This document shows positions 12,601 through 24,600 of a stretch of 64,000 nucleotides of DNA, in pieces. The DNA is from Takifugu bimaculatus. Its lineage: Eukaryota; Chordata; Actinopteri; Tetraodontiformes; Tetraodontidae. How positions within the stretch are numbered: position 1 is the stretch's first letter; each line of letters begins with the position of its first letter. The position numbers and the translations under genes are program-made. A model generated the notes under the pieces. That model had not been told where the DNA came from and did no database searches. It saw nothing but the letters and a program-made list of their open reading frames with translations. Location: the NCBI GenBank assembly GCA_004026145.2, contig CP034975.1, forward strand, positions 2,396,398 through 2,460,397, read 5' to 3'.

Positions 12601-15600
12601 GGCCAGGAAGAGGTAACTTCTAATGCCAAGCTCAAAGCAGATAATATTAATATTATATTTTCATGACATTGTAGTAAAACCTGATCTGACTCCACTTAGC
12701 TGTGACCATTCCCCTCGGAGAGCTTGTCAAGTTGTCCAATGACTCACTGAGTGACGCCTTGAAAGAGGTTCTGATACCGCTAGATAAGGTGTGTCTCAAG
12801 TTTATCTTCAACGATTGTTGGATTATAAATAGTTCAATACATGCAAGTAGGCTTGCCGGACCGGTTTCCTCCTGTGAAAACACAGAAATGGCTTTCATCA
12901 CATGAGCAACCAGTTCTCGGAAAAATATTTATACTTGTACGGTGGCATCTGAAAAAACTCTTTATATTAAACGTATTTGCTTATTTAAAACATTTTTTTT
13001 CTATTCAGTAATAATAGTTTTATTTTATATGTTTGGTGATTCAGTTGTTGTTGTTTTTAAAAAAAAACCTTTTCTGCTATTGTGCTGTTTTAGGCAATCA
13101 CTTTGACATTCAACAAAGAAATGGTGCGTCACTATTTGTGCAGCAAGAGCAGCAGTTCAGTGTGGCTTCAACAATCTTGTGCGACAGGAGTCATGGACAT
13201 GCTCCTTGGCAGCACCAGGCCTGACTTGGTGGCCAAACAGGTAGGTTGGGCTGACATAATGTTTCCAACAAAAGGTGTTAGGTTATTAGATGTGAAATAT
13301 TTTGTTGTTCTATTTCTACTTCCTTGTCTACGGTACCCTTAAAAGCCACCTTCAAGCTACTGTATAGTTAGGTTGTGGCTGCAGGACAACTGCTAGCCAT
13401 AGCAACAAGATGCTGCAAACCCCCCAGGTTGCATGTGGAGAAAATAAAGCCAATTAGGAGCTCACAGTGGTGGACATGTTTTGATGTGAGAAGTCCTTGT
13501 TAGAACTTGTGAGGGAACACTAAAATCTCTGTGTCTTTGCCGTAAGAGCCTGTTGACTTGTGACATAAAGTAATAGGCTAATACGAACTTGTAATAATCT
13601 GTGTTCGTCATAGGTCGTTATGCTGTATGGAAATAATAAACTGTACATGTCCAGGAATGTTTTCATTCATCCATTTATTACTGCTCTTTGAGGTCTAGCA
13701 GAAAGTCATTTTTTGAACTTCTCTGAATGCTTTGTCATATAAGGGCACCTGGTTTGGTTTGATTCCATATGATAAAATGATTTAAATTCAGTTCAGCCTT
13801 GAATCATCACACACAAACTGTAATTTTCCCAGGTTCTCCTTAAATGGAGTAAGTCCGTTGCTCCTCAGGACATCTCATTCGCCAAGCAGCTGCTGCACAG
13901 TCTAATGGGAGGAAATGGAAGCTCCACAAGGGCCCGGCGCAGCATGGATGCACAGCCACAAAATATTGAGGAGGAGCTGTCAGTACACAAACGTCATTTT
14001 TTCCTCCATAGGCCCACAGTTTGATATTTGTTACAGAATGATTAAAATTACTTTTTTTATGATCCTAGAATAGCTTTAATTTGATAACATTTTAGGACTC
14101 TTATTCTCGAGCCTCTTGCTTTGTCAGGTTTTTGGAGGTCGGTAAGGTGTTGCTGGAGATCATAAAAGCTGTGCCTGAGGTAGACATGGTTGTCCAGCGA
14201 GTGCTCCGGACCAGCTTTCAGTCCATGCAGGCAGCCACAATGATCCTCGATGCTTTTGATGGTAAGGCTCCATAACCCCCAGCTCCAAACGGTGGCATTT
14301 TTCATTATCACCAACACTGAAACCCATAGCGGATATACGTAAAACAAAGCTTGAGAAAGGAGGTAACAGATTCTCAAGACCTATATTGTTATGTTCAAGT
14401 ATGACTTGGATTTTAGACTGCGTGCGATCACAGGCATTATCCTAGTTCCCTTGATGAACATGGTTTCCATGGCACAAAGGTAAATAGAGCAGGTTCACAC
14501 CCTTTCTCAGGGGAGAGGAGAGTAGAAATAGAGGAGCTTGAATAGAGGAAATGAATACATACACACATATACACACATATACACACACGCAGACATCCTT
14601 TAGTCTTTTAATCAACCCCCCCCCCCCCAAGGGTGGTGTTACCCAGCAGCAGATTATTATTATCTAAAATCCTTTCGATTAGGTCATTATTGTCTTTTCT
14701 GCCCTCTCCAGTAATGATGCAGAATCTCCTGAAAGATGCCGCTCAGCTCCAGAAAACGTACTTAACTGCTCCTGAGCAATGAGTCTGCTGCAGCCACCTG
14801 GATGTCTCGAGTCCTGGACAGTGTAATGATGGTGATCAATGAGGTAACAACACGAGTGATCAGAGACACAAGGACAACACATGTTTGTTAAAATACCAAC
14901 AAACATTTCTCCCCTAAAGATCCTTACATTTCAGTTTAATCATACATTTTATTTGCAAGTGCTTTTTCAAACACTCTGACACTACATTAAAGAAATAAAA
15001 AACAGATCAGAGTTAAAATAAGGTAATTTCTGAAAAACAGCATCAGTGGTGGAGCAGACCTGTGAGAAAACTGGGGGGCTGGTTATTGAGTGTAAAGAGG
15101 GGAATTTTGAACTGTGTGTGCTGTGTAATGGGGAGTCAGTGCAGGATTTGGAGGACCGGGGTGGTGTGGTCTCGGATGGGGGTGTGGGTGAGCAGATTGG
15201 GAACAGAGTTCTGGATTTTGAAGTGTATTGAGGAGTTTAGATGATTGACCATAGAGAATGCTCTTGCAATAGTCTGACCAAGGGTTTCTGCAGCAGAGAA
15301 GGTAAGTAAGGAGCAGACAGGGGGCAATGTTCTTGAGCTGGAAGAAGGAGGTCCTGCTGATGTGGTTGATGTAGCGGCCAAACCCTAGCAGGCTGTCAAA
15401 CAAGATTCCAAGTTTGCGGGTATGTCGTGAGTGTGAGAGTGCAGTTCTCAAGGGTGGGGCAAATAAAATCTGATTGTCTGTCGTTGAAAGTAGCTGCATT
15501 CAAACCAGCAGGGACTGTGGCAGTGAAACTGTGAGACATTTTATTAACATAAGCAGATTAAGAGGTTTGAAATTGCACTTCAGCTGGAAAAAACAACAAA

Positions 15601-18600
15601 GCGTAAATTGACTTTAAGCTGTGCTAATTATCAGCAGTATGCCAGGATATTCAAGTTGACTACTCCTTAATTTATCCCCAATTCATTCAACACTGGCCTG
15701 TTGTTTATTCATGCATGTAGGCTTACCTGCACCAACTTACATGTATATAAGGTCTGTGATAAAAAATAATCTTCATCAGTTTATAAAAATTTAGTGAAAG
15801 AAAGAAGAGAAAGTTACAATGGATGGTTTTAACACTAGTGCAGCACATCCCTCAATACTCTTTGTCCACCTTATTAGAGTATCTCCTCTGGGTGTTTATG
15901 CTGTGAGGAGATCCTGACTCCTTTCGAGTGGCTCTTGGACACGGAGAGCATCAAAATCGAAGTGTGGAGAACAGCTTTCTGCCAAAACAGCTCCAGTTTA
16001 GAGCAGGCCCTGTTGATGGAATGGCAGCCGGTGGTGCAGAAGGTAAATATATGTTAAATCCTCATCTGAGAGATGGCAGATCACAAAAACACATGATAAG
16101 AGTTTATCATTCTGTTATCTGCTATAAATTCTGCAAGGATGTCTTATAGTAACAATAACTACAGTATTTCTGCTGCTGTTTTTATTATCAAGTCTGTTTT
16201 TCATTCTATTTCCGTGACCCAAACCCATCATTCTGAAAACCGTAAGAGCCTCACATTTGATGTATCTTGTTATGTTGGGTTTCTTCAGTTCCATGAAATA
16301 TACAGAGCCCTCACAAGCCAACCAGACTACAACGTAACACTTCCCATGATTCTCTCTGAGTGGCACAAGTTGTACAACATCAGTCGTTTTGAAGTGTGGG
16401 TAAACAGGCTGCCAGCGGAACTGGGTGAGGCGTACTGGAAGAACTGGATGCCACACACAACTCACAATATCACTGGAACTCTCCTACAAAGGTTTGCTCA
16501 AAATAAAAGAAATCTATATGGCAGACATGTGTATGCTATTTGTTGCAAATAACAAAAGCCCAGTCCAGAGGTGCAATGATGAAATGTAATCCGAGTGAAT
16601 GTCGGAATAGTGGGAAATGAAGGAAAGGAACAGACTGATAGACCGGATATCTACTGTGTTTTTCATTGCATGCAGTGCCTCCTCAACGGTTTGTGCTTCT
16701 TCCTGTTTGCTTTGGTTGTAGTTTCTTCATGTCCATGGTGAATTTTGGTGAGAAGATTGAGGCGAGTCAGTGGTGGCCTGAGCTAAAGCACTACTTTCAC
16801 ATGGTGAACTGGATTCTAAATTACAGGGACGCTGCCACAACCCCAAAGCCAACAAACTGTAAGTCAGTGTTTTCATTCTTTTGACTAATCTAATGGAAAA
16901 TCATACCACTTTTATACATACTTTAATAGCATAAAGTGATGCTTTTTGTGCTTTTACTCTTCAATCATTCATTTTTTTGAGCATATATATTACGTACAAC
17001 AAATGTACATGGAACAATTTGACTTTTCTTACTTATGATCTATATCTCACATTTATTAGCTGCTTCTCTTTCCCCTCAGGTCAAATCAACATCTTCACCT
17101 CATCCATTCATTGTGATGTTAATATCAACTGGACAGAGTTTGTTGGGGCATTGACTCGAATTCTGAGGTCATCAAATCCAAATTTCCTCATTGAGTAAGT
17201 AACATGGGCCAGTATGTGACCTCTGACAATATTTATAAGAAGGTGTTATAAGTATCTGGATCCCTTTTGACTGAAGGGTTCTGCCTGGACACAGTATTTT
17301 TTCTGTTGGAAAAAATAAATTGTTATTAGTTCTAACGTAACCATTTAAAGGTTTATTCTCAGAATCTCATGTTATTTTCCCTGTTTTGTCTTTAGTCTTC
17401 TCAAAGGAACTGTGAAACTGTTGCAAGATATCTATAGTTCCACCTATACATCTCTGGCCAGCTCGTTCTTGACAAAGGAACTGAAAGGTGGCGGTGCGAT
17501 GAGCACCTACCTGATCAACCTGCTGAACAAAGTGGACGACTTTGTTAAGAAGATCGTCGGGCTTCCTGATAGCAGCATCTCTAACATTGAGCTGATGCGT
17601 CCCCACATCAGCAGCCTGCTGCAGTCCACCGGTCTGACGCCGCTGCTGCCTCTGCTCTTCAGTCACCAACCTCCCAATGCCTCAGCCGTCATTGATGCTG
17701 CCTTAAAGATTGGCAGGCTCAACCAGCACATTTTTACCTTCAACGAGTCAGATGCAACCATGCCTGAGCTGGAACGCTTGATCGTGAAGTTCCTCTCCAT
17801 GGAGGATAATCTCACCATATCGCTCTCCCACATCATGGGCCACTCTCTGCTCACATATTTAAAATACATCACTCCAGATGATGTAGCGCGTGTCAGGAAA
17901 AGCCTGGAACCTTACACTAACCAGACCTCGTCAGGGATGGTGGAGGCCATCCTGAAGGCCATGGAGCTGCTGAAGACAGTCACTGATTCTCCAAACGGTG
18001 ACCCGACTCACATCATTCTGGCTTACATACAGCAGCTGCAGGAATTTGTGATTTCTCTGTTAAGACTGAAAAGAATGGACCGTTCCTCACTACCTAATGG
18101 ACAGTTGAGCCTGGCACAGGTCACCGAACTCCACCAGATTTTTAAGGACTTTCTCAGCCTCCTGACTCCAGTGAGCCTTCAAAACCTGACCCGTGCTGGG
18201 CCCGATGCTGCTCAGAACACTGTTATACAGAAGTTTGTGCCATTACTACCACCTCATGTCCAAGTCGAAGCTGTTAGGTTTTTGCAGGAATTCAAAACTC
18301 TGCAAGATAAAGTGGGCCAATGTGCAGCAGGTCACAACTGCTTAGCTGGCGTTTCTGAAATTTTCACCTTCCTTGATAAGATTTTAGACATGATGCAGTC
18401 TGCCAATGGTTCTGTCAGCCTCACATTTACGACGCCCAACACTCTGATGAGGATGCAACAATATGAGGAAGTCGCCTCCATATTCTTCCCGTTATTGTTG
18501 TCCTCAAATGATGCTGCCTATGTCAGAACATTCAGACAAACTCTTCATTTCATCAGACTGGTTATGGCTGCACAGAATATCACCGTTTCTGATGTCCAGA

Positions 18601-21600
18601 ATGCTCTGAAACAGTCCAATCTGACTATTGATGACCTGAACCAGATTGCCACGTTAGCTGGCGCGGCTAACATAAATGACCTGATTGTTAACATAATGCA
18701 AATAATCAATGCTCGCCAGTGTTTCGAACCACAGAATAACATAATGGTGACAGCCCAGTGTGTTCAAAGACTGGCAAACGGGGTCATCGGCTTCCTGATG
18801 CACCTACCCGCTCTCCGTAATGACACGGCCATCCTTTCCACGATCCCGCTTATTGTCAAGTAACACCATCAGTGAAATTGTCCAGTCCAACTTCACCTCC
18901 AATCCAGCTATGGTACTGGTGCAGGCCCTCAAGTGTGACTCTGGCCAATGTGCAAAGTGAGCCTCCAGCTGAACAACCTGACCACTCCAGAGATCATGAA
19001 TGAACTCAGAGTATTGGAAGGACTGATCCAGCTTGCCACCCTTCCCCTGCCATTTAACACCTCTTTCAACGCCACACTGCTGATGACCAACCCCACATAT
19101 GCACAGAAAGTATACTTGCAGATCATTGATTGGTACTTGAAAAGAATCGTAGCGATCAGCAACAACAGCTCGGTCGCTGACCTTCTTCAACCCTTTTTCT
19201 CCCTCACGCAAATGCAAGTGACGCTCCAACTAGCAAGTACGAATTTCACGCTGTTCGTGAGCAACCAAGTGGAGCACCTCATAAACAACCTGCGGTTCCC
19301 CATAGATGGTGCAGGGCTTCATGAAGTCGGCCTGACTTCAGTTGCGATTTTCCGACGTCTCTTTGATCTAATCATATTAAACCTGGAGCTTCAAAGCAAT
19401 ACATCAGGCTCCTCACCGTTTCTCCTTCCGCACAACTTGAAAGCTGCTAAACTTCAAGTTTGGCTGTACCTCGACCTAATAGAGATGTGGATGAAACGAC
19501 CCAACGTCCCGTCACTCCTCACCAGTATGCTCCAGTGGGGAAACTCCTCCATAGATGCCTCCACCACTATAAGGGACCTGCATCACCTGCTTGAGACACT
19601 GAGGGATTTTCTTGATAATGATCAGCTGAGCTACCTCTCCATCATCAGCAACGTCACCCAATCTCTGAGCAAAGCGGTCATGATAGCAGAGCAACCGGGC
19701 GGTCTACAGAGTGACCAGTTTTTAGCGACCATCTTGGAAGCAGCCCAAAACGCCCTGCAGATCCTGAATCGAACTGTGACCCCACTGTCACTCTCTGTGC
19801 AACACAACATCCTGGAGATTGTGCACAACTCTCTTAGGCTCATTCTCCAACCAGACATGAACTTTGGTTCTTCACGTAACATCTCCCTCGTCATCCTCAA
19901 GAGGACTGAGAGTGTCGTCCGGGAGTTGTTCCCGGGAATGGCTGGCTCCTACATGCTTTCTGGACTCAAAGTAGTGGTCACATATTTCCAGACGATCTCC
20001 TCATTCTCAGATCCAGACAACTGGAATCAGCTGTGAGTGATTCCTTATTCTCTGTTAACGCTGAAATGCTAGCATTTTAATCAGTAATGGCGGAACAAAC
20101 AGTTATACCTCAGTTGTCACCCAGGAAATGTGAATAGTGATACAAGTTAAACTATTTTCTGATCTCTGCAAGGTTTCTATAGAGTTTTTTTTTCAAAATT
20201 ATAGATGCGATGGTTTACAATTCAACAAATAAGAGGTTGTATGTAAATTGGTATAGAACAGTTTAGCGGAACCATGCTGAATTTGCCCATCTTCTCTTGC
20301 AGTCATTAAGGAGGAGGATTTAATGCCAAGATCTTAGATTATTGTTTGATGAGAATTTCAGATTAGAAATGTTGATTATTCTTTTTTCTGAAGAATTTTG
20401 AATGAGATGAGGACAATCCAGAGCCTCCTCCCAGGAAACAGCTCAGCCAACGTTTACATCTCTGTGCTCATCAACATCACGCAATTTGTGTTGGAGTCCG
20501 GCCGAGGTAAAAGAGGTTTTTTTTTCATTATTACATAGTTCCAACACCCGGAATCATACTGATAATCATAGAACAAGGTTGGTGTGTTTAAGTACGTCAA
20601 CAACACTTTATTTTGGTTTCAGGAAACATGAGTATATGGGCAAGTTTTGAAGATCCAAACTTGCCCGTTATTTTTGTCCAGGTAAAAAACAAAACAACAT
20701 CCTCATTTATTCAAAATTATGCACCCATGGAATATTTTAGCATCTTATTTTACCTTCAAATATATTACATTTTTTAAAAATATGTTTGGCACTCTCATCT
20801 TATTTTAGATTGGAAGAATTCTCAGCAAACTTTGGCCGCTCCTCACTGGAACCCCTGGTTCACCTACAACTGCATCATCGCTGATGGACTTTGCTCACCT
20901 TGCACCAGTCCTGGAGCAGCTGGTGACTGGGAAGGCAGACAAAGACACAGTGGGACAAGTATGCACACACAGCAGCTTTCCTAATGCCCACTGTTGATCA
21001 GGTGCATCTGTGGGTGACCCAAAGCAAATTCATTTCTTGTACAGATTTGAAAAAATGGTTGAAGCACTGCTGTCAATGCTCAGAGAGACAGAGGCAGTGG
21101 GACAGTGTCCCAACTGTGATCCCACTGGCTGAAAAAGTCATGGCAAGAATAGTGAGAAACATTCAAGCAGAGAACGGTAAGGCTACTACTAGAAATCTTA
21201 GCAGAAATGTTGTTTGTTTTGTTATCCAGCTGCACGTCTTGTTTTCCTCCCTTTAATGTTTTCTCCTTTTAGCGATGATCTTAAGTCTGGAGACGCCTTT
21301 GGTAACACTGATGAAAGGAATAGCTTCATTGGTAAACAGCAGTCAGTTTAACGTCACGGGGCTGCAGGACAAAATGCAGCTTGCCATTGAACTCACCCTG
21401 CAGGCTGCTCAGAAGGTTAGACTTTTGTTTTAAACATTGATGTCACCATACACTCCCCAGCGGCAGATACATAACCATTAGTTTACCAGAACCTTTTGTA
21501 ATATATTTAGAAGAAATACCCCCCCCCCCTCCCAGGTATCAGATCACTATCAGTGATAAATTAAATTTAATTTATATTGCAAGGACTCTAATCCAGGAAC

Positions 21601-24600
21601 GAATATATCACGTAGCAGGAAACGTTGCAGCATGTGTTCCTTTGAGACAGCTTTGTTACTGCTGCATGAAACCATAGATGACCCACTGTTAATTCATGTA
21701 CATTGTGTTTACTACACGTATTCACTATAAGTGGGCGTTTAACCAGCATGACAACCTGATACCTGTGTGACAAACCTGTCCTTTCTTTGTTTATCTGTCA
21801 TCTGCATGGACATATTTGTTGTTTCCCTCATGCAGTTCTTTCAGACACTCTGTTCTGGTTTTGTCTGTTTGACCAACGCTACTTCTTTACACAAAACAAT
21901 GCATGTGACTCAATTATGCCGTATTTGACATACTTCTCTGCAGGCAAATGGAACATTGGTTTGCAGTGATGTTCTCAAAGTTTGGCAGCCGGTAGGAGTG
22001 ATGGTGGGGTTAGGCCAGGATGCCATGGCAATGTGGTGCAATGTCAGCATGCAGCCCCTTATAGATGCCTATAACGACATCATCCACCTAAACATGAGTG
22101 TAAGTAGACACATGATGATTGAATAGAGATTTGGCAAGAAGATCTTTGTGTGTTCCTCAGATGAAATAAACATACTTTCACAAAGTAAATTTAATAGATT
22201 CTGCCACTTGGTGGCACTATTGTTACACAAGGAAAGCTGCCTTATCCCTTATCCCTGTTCTGTCATACATGTTATCTCTACATCAGATGGGACCATTGAC
22301 TGGGAATGCCACGGCTGCTAGGATTGTCAAGATTGTACAGTCCTTCTACCAGGCCAGCATTAATCACGCTCTCGTGACAGAGAGGCTGATTATGAACTTC
22401 TCCAGCCTGTTCTCTGTTTGGATGGGCCAGCCTCTGAATCCTGGGGCACAGCATCACTGGTACAAGCAGCTCCAAAGCCTTAATGTGGAAAACAGGTGAT
22501 CATTTTAGAGGCACTATACAGCTGAAATGAACAATTCAGTAAAAAGAAAAACAAATATTGAAGACTGAACAACAGTTTGACTGCACATATTTAAATTGCA
22601 ATGCACCCTCATAATAAAATCCACTGAAGATCAAAGTCAGAACATATTTAACATGCTTATATTTTTTCTGTAGAGATACACCCTGGTTATCATAGACAGA
22701 TACATATCTCTAGATGACCTCAGTCCTCTGTAGCATTATCTTCAGGGCACTAGTTTAACCAGTTTGATTCCTACGTAATCTGTAGATTCTTTTTATTGGA
22801 AATGCAGTAACGAGCCAACACAGTGACAAAGAACATGAGAACTTTGATTGCAGCTCGCATATTCATATTTTAACTGTGTGGAGGGACAACCTGGACATGC
22901 AGGGAGGACAGCAGTGAAAAATAGTTCACTTTGTTGTGTTGTTTAGTGTTGTTTAGCTATTACAATCCCTGCAAATGGAAATGATATTATTTGAATTTGC
23001 CGCTCCCCAGCCTGGCTTCCATCAGGATGCTCGCAGACGAGGTGCTGAAAGTGGCCCCCTTGCTGCATCCTTACATCCGTGCTGTAGAGAAAGCAGCCAG
23101 TCACGTCCTGGAGAACCTCCATCTGATTCAAAACAACCACACATCTGAGATCCTCTTCAGGGAGGCAGCCATGATCTTCCTCTCCTCCGCAAACATCACT
23201 CTGCCCACTTCTGGACTGAACCAGGCGGCCATTGCTGACATGATAAGGAATGCCGTGAAGATGATGATCGACATGAAGATATTTGGTCATGCGCCTGAGG
23301 TCTACCAAGCTCTGGAGAACTTCTTGGCATCCAATGACTCAAACTTGATCGCACAGAGGCTCACTGAGATGTTTGCATGGCTTTCCACCACTCAAGCGTC
23401 TGGACTGGACCTGTTGACTCAGACTCTGCCCCAAATCTACGACATCTTGCGGCCTGTCTGGGCTGTTGTGGCTCAGATAAATAAGGACTTGTCAGTACTC
23501 TGGGAGCTGTTGGAGGACTTGGTCGGAAACATTCTGAAAATGTTCCGGCAGCTGATAAGCACTGGTGGTCTTGTACACCATGGGGGTATGTTTGAGCAGA
23601 GTTACCATCCAACACGGAGCCGTCACAAGCGTGAAGTCCTGCAGACACCAAGGGACCCCATGGATGACTTCATAGACCTCTTTTACATCGACTATCCCTC
23701 CATGTTCAGAGCCATGTCTGTCCCTCCTGCCACAGCCGAAATCATGGAGACTGTTCATGTATTCGCTGCCAATCCTGATTTGAAAGTTGTCCTAAATGGG
23801 GCAACACAAGGAATGCCGTGGGGTTTGAACGCCTCTCGGGAGGAGACCATTCACGCCGCGCTCAGTGTCTTCTCCTTCCTCACCCACCCCGGAACTTTTG
23901 AGACGTGAGTATTCTTTGATTAGGGCTCAACAAATCTTATACCTAATTACATACTACATCATTTTAGAAAATGTTACTGAAGTAACTGTACAGACAGTAA
24001 TGTTCCAGTTTCTGTCAATAACTCGTGACAGGAGACTAAATCAATTTGGGCGTACATAAAGGAGAGGTTCCTGGGTTAGGCTGAATGATGAGTTTCCATT
24101 CCTGACATTTTTCAGTTCACCACACCTTTTCCACACCTGTTCCAACAAGGAAGTTTTCAAGTTATTGTTTTTTGGTTTCTGTTATGTACAAAATATCAGT
24201 TTCGGTACCTGTGAAGTCAAACTGTGAAAAAATTTGCCTGATACAACATATTTACTGTATTAAATTAGGTTGTAAGGGGGGGAAGGAAATGCATTTAAAA
24301 TGATTCTTTGATAAGTTGATTCAGTACAGCACTTCTTTAATCTTTCTCAGGCCATCCATGGATATGCTGTGGGATGCTGTTCGTACACTTCCTGATAGTT
24401 TTCCTTTGGCCCCAACGCTCAAAAACATTAGTCGAGCTCTTGCCAGTGAATCTCCAGGTAACCTGATGCTTTGAAGCTACATTGTTTCTACCTCAGTCTG
24501 GACATCTTAAACGCTTATTGGTCCAGGGCAGGCCTTCATAATGAGAAATGTGCACTCATTAGTTCAGTGAAGAATTCCCAAATGAATCCTGTTATCCTTT

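Noticed and set aside
18861..18968. An unannotated intron in the giant abca12 exon instead of two frame breaks
   Set aside because: The intervening bases encode normal-looking loop peptide with a sequon in the shifted frame, and the only donor (GTAACA) gives the wrong phase for the usable acceptors.
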